Below, in pieces: positions 36,045-46,371 of a stretch of 64,000 nucleotides of DNA. Position 1 is the stretch's first letter; every line of letters begins with the position of its first letter. Source of the DNA: Copromyces sp. CBS 386.78 (taxonomy: Eukaryota > Ascomycota > Sordariomycetes > Sordariales > Sordariaceae); assembly GCA_030685235.1 (NCBI GenBank), contig MU839129.1, positions 186,001 to 250,000 on the forward strand, given 5' to 3'. The notes under the pieces were generated by a model. That model saw only the letters and a program-made list of their open reading frames with translations. It had not been told where the DNA came from and searched no databases. The position numbers and the translations under genes are program-made.

Positions 36045-37021
36045 ATAGTCAAATGAAACAAACATTCAGAAACACTTTTGCTTCCTCTTTTCCCATGTGA
36101 CCATTGTTTACCGTTGCCAGCAGACGCGCTTCACGGCGTGTCGAATCGACATTCACATCATCTTCCCATGGATATGAATGTTTTCGCTCTGGCATAGAGA
36201 AATCACTTTTCGACCCATTGCTGGGCACCCACGTTGAGAGATCATTCTGATCGCAAAGATATGTGGGAATCAGTGGAGGTTACATCTTCTAGTACTACAG
36301 GGCTTTCATTTAGTAGATAGCAAAATGAATTCATGATCAAAGACACGACTGCCTTGATCGTTCCTATGTGATCAATGTGATGTCGGCGTACAGGTTCTGT
36401 GATTCACCTTCCCCAGATGTGGCAGAATACCAAGGTACGGTGACATGATCCCATAACCAACGTATTTTATGTTGATCGAATGCATGACATGGGCACTCCA
36501 TCGTCCGTTTAGATCATGAGTTGCAACAAGATATCATTCGCCATCCATCTACCATGGGCATATCCTGGTGGTTTTTTTTTTATCACGATGGCTCAAGATA
36601 ACTCCAAGTTATGGTATCCAACACCTCAAGCAACTAACTGACTGCGGTTTCGAAACCGATACAAGACATCCACACCTACTTTACCCCCAAAACCCATCTC
36701 GTGCCTTGGAACTTCACATCCACGTACACCATCATCTGTGACCATGAGCAAAGCAGAGCGGAAGAAAATATTACTTGTATATATATATATATATGATTGC
36801 GTGATGCCTAAGAATGTAAATGCCCCGAAACCCGATCTACCCTGAACTCCTTTCTCCCATAAAGCCTTGCCGTGCGTGCCTCATCTTTCGGTCCCACTCC
36901 ACCAACTTTTGACTGCCTAATAGCAGTACCAGTCCCATGTTCAAGCCCCACTCCCACTCCCACTCCCACTCCCCATCCCAAAGCCAAATGCCCATCTCTC
37001 CAAAGGTTTGGTCACCATCCA
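36045..37021. other. intergenic after the snoRNA locus
   Basis: AT-richer than its surroundings, with many GATCA/TGATC inverted pairs (for example GATCAA...TTGATC at 36336-36358), a (TA)n tract at 36778-36794 and a CCCACT repeat at about 36947-36972. Further structured RNAs are possible but none could be identified. The right end is the 3' flank of the HbrB gene. Confidence 0.45.
36778..36794. repeat. (TA)n microsatellite
   Basis: About 8.5 TA units in a non-coding stretch. Confidence 0.9.
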
Positions 37022-40000
37022 CTAATTGTCGACTATAACCTCCGAGTTCGAGTTCGAGTTCGACGATGACGATCCGGCAACAGCACCGGGACCGACAGCC
37101 CCAGCAGTAGTAGGGGGGCCAGGCATAGCAGCTCCAGCACCGATAGTACCAGCACCAGCACCGGCACCAGCCATAGCAGGGCCACCAGTACCAGTAGCAC
37201 CAGGGGCGAGAGCAGCACCAGCACCAACGGTCCCAGCACCGCCAGCAGCAAGGGTAGTAGACGGACTACTCATCCCTCCACTTGCTGTTGCTGTGCCTGT
37301 CCCGACTGTAGAGGTACCCAATCCCAACCCCGTCCCACCTGTCATTCCTCCCGTCCCTCCTCCCGTCGCCATCCCCGTCCTATCCCTGTCAGCCTGCCCT
37401 TGCAGTCCACCTCCAAACCCACTCCCCACAGTCCCAATACTCATACTGCCCATCGTCCCAAGACTATTCATACTAACCCCCGCCGGTCCCGTCCCCAACG
37501 ACGATCCCGCATAGCCCGACACGGACCCTGTGTATCCTCCTCCTCCTTGACCACCATATCCTTGGTAGGAAGATGCATACCCACCAGCACCCATCGAGAA
37601 CGTCAAAGCCGACCCGGACCCGCTCCCAGCTCCCGCACGTTTAACTCTTCCGCCTACCATCCCCCGCCTGTTACGACCGGTTCGGCCGCGGCCGAGCCAG
37701 TTTAGTTTGAGGAGCTTGCTGAGTTCCTCGATCATGCGGGAGGATTCATCTGGTGGTCCTGCGTTGCCACTGGTTCCAGCTATCCCACCAGCGCCGCCAG
37801 TAGTGGTGGTGGCGGCTGTGGTATGGTTAGGAACGGTACCACCAGTGGGCGTATTCGGCACACTGTCCCTACCAAAACTCCCACCAAACCCAGCCAAGCT
37901 AGCGCTCAAACTCGATATCGACGGTCTGGGAGGTAACGGACCGGGGCTGGTAGCGGTTGGCGTAGCCGGCGACGAAGGGGAGGAGAACTGCGAGGGCGAG
38001 GACATCGTTTGTACCAAGGGGGGTAAGCCGCCGGCTGCGGACGACCCAGAAGGGGAGGCGGGGACGGTGGCGTTGGTCATGGTTGTTGTTGCCACGGAGG
38101 TTTGCGATGAGGAGTAGGTGTTGTGGAAAGCAAGGTTGGTGGTGGAGGCGTGGGGATTTTGGTTAGGAACTAGGGAGGAACTGGAGGAGGTGAAAGAAGG
38201 GGTGGTGGGCGCGGAAACGGAGGCTAGGACGGACATGCATTGGAGCATGCGGCCGACCATTTCCGTCACTTGCTTGGAGTCTTCGACGTTTTGGTCGGCG
38301 GTTCGACCGCCACCGCCGCCGGTTGAGTCGCGAAGACTGCCGTGGATGGAGTTGCTGCCTATGCTGGTTATGCTGGGGGCCACGTGCGGTGGGAATTGTT
38401 GTACGGGTGTGGACATGTTGAGGTTGAGGTTGGCCATGCCGACGCCGCTGGGGGTAGACATGGCGGCTTGGGCGGAGGCGGCGCCGAGGGCTTGGATGCT
38501 GCTTGGAGTGAAAGGGCGGTTGGCGTTGCCGTGGTCGCTGCCGAAGCTGACGTTACTAATAGCGCGCGAACGGTTACCGCTTCCTGGAGTTGTATCGCCA
38601 CCGCCGGTGCCCATGCCCATGCCGTTACTGCTATAGCTCGCGTAAGAGGGGTCCATAGCACCAACAGGGTTCGACATGGAGGTGTTGGGCCGTGGAGGGG
38701 CGGTACCAAAGCCAGCTCCCATCCCCAGGGTCATGTTTGCTGGGAGGCTACCTGCGAAGGATAGTGACTGCTGCGACTCTTGCGGGGGCGAGGTCGAGAG
38801 TGCGGACTGATAGACACTGCCTTGGTTATGAGCCATGTTTTGGAACCCAGAGGTAGGAACTGGGACCGGAGAGGAGAGGGCCATGTTGGCAAGGTTCTGC
38901 GGTAGGAACTCGAGAGAGAGACGCGAGAACATGATCTTCAGCGTGTCGTAGCGAGGAATGATAACGATATCGCGGAAGGAAAGGAGGACCAGTCTTCGGA
39001 TGTCAAGGACGGATGAGGCCGGTATGCTGACGCCGTAACTAGCGGGGACACCGCCCCAGAAATCACGGGCTTGGTCTGGTGTCATCAGGGGCCCGTTGCC
39101 AGCGAATTCCATGTCTAATGGCAAAAAGACGGCTTGCAGATACGGTAGGATACTGGTAAATGTAAAGATCCAAAGCTCGACAAGGGCGGGGATCAAGCGG
39201 TCCTCCTGAGTCTTCTTCAGACTCTGGTCGAGACTCGAGAAGCCAGTTGTGAGAAAGTCCCGGATATCGTCAATAATGATGTTTGGGCTGCGGCGCGTAA
39301 TGCAGTACTGGATATGCATCGTCACAATACGATTAAGGTCCTCTACAGGGAGACGAAGGTCCTCAGCCTCAAAGATGACAAGCAGCTTGGCCCTGAGGAA
39401 CGGCCAGGCGTCATCGAGGGTCATATTGTTGAGCCCGAACTTTTGGCTGTCAAAAGGCTCATTGTGGAAGAGAGCTGAAGCCAGAGTGCCAGTAGCAGAG
39501 CTCACGCTACTTGGACCGGGCCAGTCGCCTCCAAGGTTGTTGCTCGAGGCCGCGTCGTCAAGACTCTTGTCCTCCTTGTTCTTCTTCTCGCGCAATGCAC
39601 GACCGCCGTGTCGCAAATCAAGACCCGATTTGAACGCATTGCTGCCAGGAGCGGGACTTGTTGGCAAGTTGAAGTTGTACAGACTGGTGGGAGCTGTGGG
39701 GTCTGTAGGCCTGGAGTTGCTCGAAGCTGACGAAAGCGGTAGGTGATACGCCTCTATCAGCTTTTCCTTCTGTCTTTTCAAGAAATGCCCATGCTTCTTT
39801 TCCTTTTCCTTCACCTCCTTCTCCGTAGCTTCGGCCGGTCGTATCGTGGCGGTTGACGAGTTGCCATGCGCGTAGAAAGGCTGCATGGTCGATTCGAGAC
39901 TCGTGGTGCTGAAGTTGGTCCGTTGCAGATTCGAAAAGGCGTGTCCTAGCTTTCCCGGGCTAGGTAGTGGCTTATCCTTTGATGATTCCCCCTTTGAGCT

Positions 40001-41218
40001 GGACTTGCCAGGACGTGAAAACAGCTTGACCTTGCTCTTTTCCGACTTGACGACGGGTTTCTCGGCGGCGACAGGCGGTGGAGTGGGCGTCAAGGGGTTC
40101 GTGGACTGGGTGGGCAGTTTGGGCGACGATTGCGCCGATCGGGGGAACACCACGTTCGCGGCCGCCGTGGCAGCAAGGGTATGGTTTCCAGGGAGGCCGT
40201 TGTGATATCCTTGACTTCCAAACACATTATCCCTGGGCGCGCTCGCCTCTGTTAAGCTCAACATCGGAGGGCTCATCGGACCGCCGCTTATGCGCTTGTT
40301 CGCGACCGAAGTCTGTTCATGATGCTCGGTTGAGGGGGGTATCGTTTGCGACCGCTGACGGTGTTGTAGATGGAGGAGGTGTTGATGCGCATTCGGTGGT
40401 GCCTGTTGCTGCTGCTGCTGTTGCTGGACAAGCTGCGACTTGGAGACGGCTGCCTGCGCAGCAATGTGGCTGGCGGACATGTCTCGTTGCGGCGTCGGGC
40501 TGAGTACCTTGGGCGAGTCGGCTTGGAACTGGCCAAGGTTGGAGGTGCTCGTCGAGGGCAGGGTAGGCTCGAACAGGCCCGCGTTCGCCGAGTGTTTGCG
40601 CGAGTGTGCGCCTACCCTGCCGGAGAAGGAAGTGGGCGTGGAGGACGTTGTTGCGCTGGCCGGCGGTAGGGTCAGGGGAGAGGGCCCGTTTCGTGGGGCC
40701 GTATCGATCGGAGAATGTGTCCCGGCGGCGGCGGCGGCGGAGGACAGGGCGGCGGTGTTCGATAGGGTCGGTCGCGAGAAGTTGGTCTGGAGACTCGGAG
40801 TGCTGGCGCTGTTGGCCTGGGACGTGAAGCTGCTGTAAATAGGAGTCGCGGATGATTCGCGGCCGGGGGTTGGTGTTGTTCCTCCTCCTCCTCCTCCTCC
40901 TCTTCCTCCTCCTCGTCGCTCGGGTGATGCTCCTCCTGCTGCTGCTCTTGCTCCAAATCCTGATGCGCCTGGACCTCCTCCTGGCTGGGGCGACGGGGCG
41001 GTAGACTGGCTGGCTGTGCGAGGGATGGTCAATGGCGTGAGGTCGTCGTTGCTGGAGGTCGAGGCTGAGATCATGCGCACCGGGCCCGGAGACGGACGAT
41101 GGGGACGGACTATAGCATCCGCGTTAACACCTCCAGTGGAGTTAGTGGTGGCCGGCAGCGGTGAGAAGCTCCCTGGAGCCCTCTGCGTGGGTGCCGGGGT
41201 TCCTCTTGTGGGTTGCAT
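37022..41218 (-). CDS. HbrB/Bit61-domain protein, probable TORC2 subunit
   Basis: Intronless, 1398 aa. The recognisable part is the HbrB-like domain at about residues 570-780, with FHNEPFDSQKFGLNNMTLDDAWPFLRAKLL, VEDLNRIVTMHI, LVELWIFTFTSILPYLQAVFLPL and SFRDIVIIPRYDTLKIMFSRL. It is shared with Aspergillus HbrB (hyphal branching), yeast Bit61/Bit2 and animal PRR5, all TORC2-associated. The flanks are low-complexity: Ser/Pro/Thr-rich N-terminus with Gly and Gln runs, a basic KEKEKKHGHFLKRQKEKL patch before the domain, and a C-terminal 500 residues of Gly/Thr/Ala repeats (GxGxG). Family members in other Pezizomycotina are often long, but this Gly-rich tail is extreme. ATG 41218 is the first in frame. 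Confidence 0.88.
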   Translation of the reverse strand: MQPTRGTPAPTQRAPGSFSPLPATTNSTGGVNADAIVRPHRPSPGPVRMISASTSSNDDLTPLTIPRTASQSTAPSPQPGGGPGASGFGARAAAGGASPERRGGGRGGGGGGGTTPTPGRESSATPIYSSFTSQANSASTPSLQTNFSRPTLSNTAALSSAAAAAGTHSPIDTAPRNGPSPLTLPPASATTSSTPTSFSGRVGAHSRKHSANAGLFEPTLPSTSTSNLGQFQADSPKVLSPTPQRDMSASHIAAQAAVSKSQLVQQQQQQQQAPPNAHQHLLHLQHRQRSQTIPPSTEHHEQTSVANKRISGGPMSPPMLSLTEASAPRDNVFGSQGYHNGLPGNHTLAATAAANVVFPRSAQSSPKLPTQSTNPLTPTPPPVAAEKPVVKSEKSKVKLFSRPGKSSSKGESSKDKPLPSPGKLGHAFSNLQRTNFSTTSLESTMQPFYAHGNSSTATIRPAEATEKEVKEKEKKHGHFLKRQKEKLIEAYHLPLSSASSNSRPTDPTAPTSLYNFNLPTSPAPGSNAFKSGLDLRHGGRALREKKNKEDKSLDDAASSNNLGGDWPGPSSVSSATGTLASALFHNEPFDSQKFGLNNMTLDDAWPFLRAKLLVIFEAEDLRLPVEDLNRIVTMHIQYCITRRSPNIIIDDIRDFLTTGFSSLDQSLKKTQEDRLIPALVELWIFTFTSILPYLQAVFLPLDMEFAGNGPLMTPDQARDFWGGVPASYGVSIPASSVLDIRRLVLLSFRDIVIIPRYDTLKIMFSRLSLEFLPQNLANMALSSPVPVPTSGFQNMAHNQGSVYQSALSTSPPQESQQSLSFAGSLPANMTLGMGAGFGTAPPRPNTSMSNPVGAMDPSYASYSSNGMGMGTGGGDTTPGSGNRSRAISNVSFGSDHGNANRPFTPSSIQALGAASAQAAMSTPSGVGMANLNLNMSTPVQQFPPHVAPSITSIGSNSIHGSLRDSTGGGGGRTADQNVEDSKQVTEMVGRMLQCMSVLASVSAPTTPSFTSSSSSLVPNQNPHASTTNLAFHNTYSSSQTSVATTTMTNATVPASPSGSSAAGGLPPLVQTMSSPSQFSSPSSPATPTATSPGPLPPRPSISSLSASLAGFGGSFGRDSVPNTPTGGTVPNHTTAATTTTGGAGGIAGTSGNAGPPDESSRMIEELSKLLKLNWLGRGRTGRNRRGMVGGRVKRAGAGSGSGSALTFSMGAGGYASSYQGYGGQGGGGYTGSVSGYAGSSLGTGPAGVSMNSLGTMGSMSIGTVGSGFGGGLQGQADRDRTGMATGGGTGGMTGGTGLGLGTSTVGTGTATASGGMSSPSTTLAAGGAGTVGAGAALAPGATGTGGPAMAGAGAGAGTIGAGAAMPGPPTTAGAVGPGAVAGSSSSNSNSNSEVIVDN

Positions 41219-42153
41219 TGTTTACTGCTGCAGGTCATTCAATGGTGCTTCTCAAGGTAGGTAGGTAACTATCGTTGGTGGTGTTTTGTGATGGATCATC
41301 CGTTTACTGAACGGCCTTGTTTCGAGCGGATGGGCTTTCTTTCACATCTTGCTAACCCGGATATCTGTGCAAGAAGTCCATCAGTCGCTGGGGAATTGTT
41401 GATGTCGGGCGTCAAGGCATTGAACATGTGTTGCCCAAAGTAGATGTAATTGCTGAAATGTTCAAGAAGAACGGGAAAGTATGAGGTAGATAAGAGATTA
41501 GAAAGGGACCATTGTATGGAAATCCATCCATTCATTGCGTACGACATTTGTTACGGCAAGCGCTGATCCCCGTTCCCAGCCGTCCTTTTCTCTTTCCAGG
41601 GCACTTCCAAGCATTCCACGGGCACCTTCCTCCGAGCCTCCTCCTCCTCCTCACTCCCACTTCCCACTTCCAGTGTTTGGCCAATATCAAAAGCCCAAAT
41701 CCGGGCAACAAGGGGGCTTTGCCCGATGCTTGGCAGGCAAAATCAGGGGCTAGATCGCCCTAAATTGTTTCTCAAGATGGAACTCTTCCTGGTGCCCCGC
41801 AGTTAACGTCAGTGTACACCAGGGCAGTCTCGCAAACGTGCATTGCTCTGCAGTGGGTGCGTTCAGTGGACATTTGTGATGAGATGCATTATTTTTGAGG
41901 TTTGTTCCTTTTTCGTCGATGAGAATCTGACATCGATAAAATAAAATCAAAACAACCCTCATCATTGGATGCTCAAATAGCAGAATACCGGCCCGGTAGG
42001 TTAAATTGAAGTGTCCAAACGTGTAAACAAAAAACTACCACTAACCATACACTATTTAGACAAATACCACCAAGCAGATTCGATCGCGCCTTAGGTACAT
42101 ACGGTACTTTCAGTCAAAACTCTCATCAACATCCATCTCCTCAACATCCAAAA
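41219..42153. other. divergent promoter region, HbrB gene / gon7
   Basis: Contains GGTAGGTAGGTA at about 41255-41266 just upstream of the HbrB gene and a CT-rich tract at 41575-41675. No gene is supported. Confidence 0.5.
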
Positions 42154-42471
42154 ATGGCGCCCTCAACCACCTTCACAGCAATCTACACCAACTCGACCTC
42201 CCTCTCACCCTCTTTCTCCCTCACCAAAGATGTCCCCACCACTTCGACATCATCACCAATGACCACCTCGGACCGCGCCAAATACCTCCACGAACTCCGT
42301 CAAATCGCCGCCACCTTCCAAGATGACATCAACCGCGAGCTCACGCAGCGAATGGAGGAGGACAACAAACGGGCGGCTGCGGCCTCGGGAGGAAAGAGTA
42401 CAGCGGAGGAGGAGGAGGCGGCCAAGGAGGAGGAGAATTATGGGGAGGAGGTTGTTGAGGAGGATGAGTAG
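42154..42471 (+). CDS. gon7: EKC/KEOPS complex subunit Gon7
   Basis: Intronless, 105 aa. Gon7 is the small, mostly disordered subunit that binds Pcc1 in KEOPS, the complex making the universal tRNA modification t6A, with links to telomeres and transcription. The core KYLHELRQIAATFQDDINREL followed by TQRMEEDNKRAA corresponds to yeast Gon7 YLGQLRTQLTGLQDDINEFL and TGRMELAKNKK. The acidic tail (EEENYGEEVVEEDE) is typical of filamentous-fungal Gon7. Length fits the family (yeast 123 aa). The ATG is in an AAAAATGGCG context. Confidence 0.85.
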   Translation: MAPSTTFTAIYTNSTSLSPSFSLTKDVPTTSTSSPMTTSDRAKYLHELRQIAATFQDDINRELTQRMEEDNKRAAAASGGKSTAEEEEAAKEEENYGEEVVEEDE

Positions 42472-42866
42472 GTAACTGAAGGGGTTAAGATCAAAAAGTA
42501 AGATACGACATGCACATGGGAAGAGGGTCTTTGAAAGGCTCCGAGAGGAATGAAAAAAGGTGATTGTTGTGGTGGTATGAGTTATTAGTTCATGATCAGG
42601 GCTGAACGAGAAACTCATCGCTATGCTTTTTGATCAACAGTACAAGTACAGTACATTTCCGCCGAGTGAAATAATCCTGTGATGCTAACAGAAGCATAGA
42701 AACAAAGTATGACAAAAGACCAACCGCCATCGTACAGAGATAGCGTGCCAAACCAATAATCCATTTCAATTCATATAATAAACCTAAAACAATCATCACT
42801 CATACCCATGCCCATATTCATATTCATCAAAAAAAAGCGTGAACCCATCACCACCTACCCCTTACT
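42472..42866. other. convergent 3' intergenic, gon7 / vps39
   Basis: AT-rich 3' flanks of two convergent genes; nothing else is seen. Confidence 0.6.
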
Positions 42867-45800
42867 CTACCCTCTCCCCCAAGCCCCATACTGCGTCGTC
42901 GTCCCGCTCACACCACTCTTCACACTCCCCGTCGTCCCGGGACTCATCACCACCTCACCACCAACCCCGACCGCCATCCCCTTTCCTTGCTGTGACCTGG
43001 CCAAACACCCATAATGAACCACAGCATCCTCCCCACCCGGCAACACCGCCACCACGCTGCCCCCCAATCGTTTATGACAAACCCCACAAACCCTCTCCTC
43101 CCCAATCACCACCCGTCTATTCCTTCCTCCCACCCTGGTACTCCCGCTTCCACCACCCGACAGTCCCGCCGCTCCCCTCGGTAGCCCATCGCCCAGCAGT
43201 AACAAAGCCTGGCTCGTAACCAGTCCCGTTTTCCGTAGACCAGCAACGACGAGCGTCTCGTTGACAATACTGTTGGCGTTGCGCATCCGGCCGCGGAAGT
43301 ACGACTCGAGCTCCGAGACGGGCAGGTCGTCTGGAATGAGGGAGAGGGTCGAGGTGGCGGGCAGGCGGGAGCCGTGTTTGGACAAGAGGTCGAGGGCGGG
43401 CGGCAGGTTGGGTTTGTGAGGGGAGGGAGGGGTCAGGTAGAGCGAGAGGAGGGTGTGGTAGATGGAGGGGTGGGCTTCGTCTTGGGAAGGGTCCTCGGTG
43501 GAGGTGGAGGGGGACGTGATGGTTGTGGTTCCCGGCGGGTGCGAGGGGGAGTTGGGGAGAGGATGTTCGGAGGATTTGTGGATGCGGTTGCAATATCTTT
43601 TTTTTTGAAAAGTTGAGGTTAGTGTGAGTTAGGGCAGAATGAGGGAAAGGGGAGGGAGTGGCTTACTCTTCTGCTTTCTTGTAGTCCCTCATCTGGAAGA
43701 CGTAGATCTCCAGTGCTTGCTTGTGTTGACCCATGTTGCTGAGGACCACAGCTCGGGCTTCGTAGAAGCGGGAGTCGTCCCGGGGAATGAGACTAAATGC
43801 TCTTCCGAGACTGTATTGTCGACTGTCCTTCAAGAACTGTACCAACCGCTCCATGAGCGAGTCCCATTCTTTTTCCTCCCCCGGTTTCTTCTCCTCCCTG
43901 AGCTGTCTAATAAACAACTCGACAAGGCGGTTGTGAAACTCGGGCGTCATATCGTTCAGTTCCGAGATGATATGCTCCAGGTATTGGATCTCCAAGGCGG
44001 TATCGATGCCGCCCAAGAAGTGGAGGACCCGCGCTCTCGGAAGAGTCTCAGCGTTCTCCGAGTCGGCGAGGAAGACTTCCATTCCCAGCTTGGGGTCTTT
44101 CCTCAACGTCCACTCGGAATATTCGAGGATGATGTCGATCAGCTCAGGCGGAAGACCTTGCAGATATAGGACCGTCCTTTGGGGACCGTGCAACGTAGGC
44201 GCCGCCTCATCAGGCTCGTCCGGCGAGCCAAACTTGCGAAGCAAATCGAGTGCCTGACGATGCAGCTTCTTGCCGTAGAAGAAATCTACCAGCTCGTTGA
44301 ACCGATTGTGCTCTACAAGCCTCTCGTTGACAACTTGTGGGTCGCAGAAGTTGGGGATTCTGAAAAGGGAACTGGCCAATGTCGGACGGGAGTACATAAA
44401 GGCGCGGAAGAGAGTGGTGTCAACGACTCTGAAAGTCTCCTGTAGATCCTTTTCAAGCTGTTCATCATCCTCATCCTTTTGAGACATTAGGAGTGTCTTG
44501 AAAGCCTCCTCCGTGGCCCCATTGGATGACTTGCGCGGCTTCAACTTTCCGGTAGCTGGGTCAATAACTCTCTGAAGTCTCGCTCTCGCTCCAGCCAAGT
44601 AGCTGTTCAGCTCCGAGACGGCTGTCATGAGATCCTTTTCATCTTGAGCGCGTTGGTCCTCGGCCGCCTTGCTCCTGATGCTGGCCGCATCATCATCGAT
44701 TGGGCCCCTTCTGGGAGAGACTATGGACGACGTCTCTGGATCAAACTTCTTGCGGCCATGACCCATGAGATACTTGGCAAAGCCACTGCCCTTCTGTGGC
44801 GATGATACTTCAAAGTGTGGCTCGTCCTCCTTGGGCGCATCATCTCCATTTGCTTTGCCATTAGGAGCCCCTTCGTGATCTGAGTCTTCCTGTGGCTCTT
44901 CCGGCTTTTTCTCATCCACACCCAGCTCTCCAACGATAATCTTGGGAAAGAGTCTTAGAACCCTCTCAGGTGGAGCATGGACCTCATCTTCATTGAACAG
45001 ATCCATAGACTCGCGGAATTTTCTGTGGCGGAAGAGTAGTTCGGCCTTGAGCATTTTCACCTCGCGCATGGTCTCGGTCTTGTTCTTGAGAAGAGCGTCC
45101 TCCAACATGGCCAAGATGCTAATTGCTTCATCATACCTTTGGGTTTTTACCAGCTCGTCGATCTGGGAATCATAGTCGGTAGCATCCATCTTCCACACCA
45201 CTCTCTCGCTCAAGACATGGAAGCCTTTCCCAGCATGCGCCAGGCTGACCGTGGGTGGTGGGAAGTGCAGAGAAGCGGCACCCGGGAGACTGATGGTCTG
45301 GAGTAGGTTCAGGGTGTCCGGATTTCGCACTTCGAGACTGCCCTTGGTTGGTGATTGCAAGGCAAGGATATAAGGGTAACTGTATCCTATGCTCTCGGGA
45401 GCAGCTTGCCAGGGAATCTGGCGCTTCTCCAAGGCCTTCCCGGCGTCATTGATAAATAACGTGTTGATATCTTTGGCGAGCAAGAGTTGACCCTCGGCGA
45501 GCTTTGCTGATAGAGGCTTGGGCGTAAAGTTGCCCAACCCCATATATCCCATGCTGGCTGTAGCACCAAAACGACTTTGTCCTCCTGCTGCCCCGATAGC
45601 CCCAGGACCAACAATATCTTCCATCTGACCAGTTTTAACATCGACTATTTGGTAGCCACCGTTCATGCCACACACGACCTTGTTCGCGTTGGCCCATGTA
45701 AGGGACCGGATTGCCTCGGACAGGACTATTTCGGTGACATCGGGGGAAAGTTCGCTCTCGTGCCATGACCACAGCAGCAAGCGGCGCTTTACGGCAACCG

Positions 45801-46371
45801 CTAGACGCGAGATGATCTCGGGTATTCCGGTATCAGGATCCTTGACAATGTTGCTCGTGACGGCAAAGGTGGAAGCGCTCTTGGTGCGGGCTGTGGGAAA
45901 CTCGATCGGCTCAAAGGTCTGGAGGTCGTGAAGGGCAACACCGTTGTAGTTGGACAGAGATATTATGGTGTTGGCTTCCTTGATTATGGCGAGTTGTTCG
46001 ATAGCGCGCGTCGAGAACTTTTCTACCTCGCGAAGGAGGTCGGTGGGCTTTGGCCCTTTGGGCGCGGCCTGGGCATTTTGAAAGCCTGGCCCGGCATTCT
46101 GGTAGTCTTGAGTCGTCGAAGATCCATTTTGGTCTTGGGTCGTCGATTCGGTAGCTTCGCTCGACTGTTGGGACGATGTTCCGTTCGCGGACTGGCTCGA
46201 TGGTGGTGGTGGTGGAGGAACAGGTGGAATCTCGTTTACACGGTATATCCTGAGGGACCCCGTATTCAGGCCGACGAGGACGCGGTCACCGTAGGCGAGG
46301 ATAGACTCGATCTTGGACTTGTCTCTCTGCTTGAGCTCGATGATGGGTCGAGCCGTAAATGCGGAGAGCAT
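42867..46371 (-). CDS. vps39: HOPS subunit Vam6/Vps39
   Basis: Two exons, 46371-43667 and 43596-42867 (donor GTAAGC, branch CTAAC, acceptor AAAG), 1144 aa. Vps39 is the Rab7/Ypt7-binding end of the HOPS tether for vacuole/late-endosome fusion and also acts at vacuole-mitochondrion contacts. The N-terminal CNH domain begins MLSAFTARPIIELKQRD, the usual family start, so ATG 46371 is chosen although the frame is open a little upstream through a GTG. Helical clathrin-repeat-like regions follow (VERLVEHNRFNEL-type, LHRQALDLLRKFG). The C-terminus has the Vps39_2 zinc finger CGVCHKRLGGS...VVHYGC. The junction restores KKAEEYCNRIH. An acidic low-complexity insert lies at about 490-530. Confidence 0.94.
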
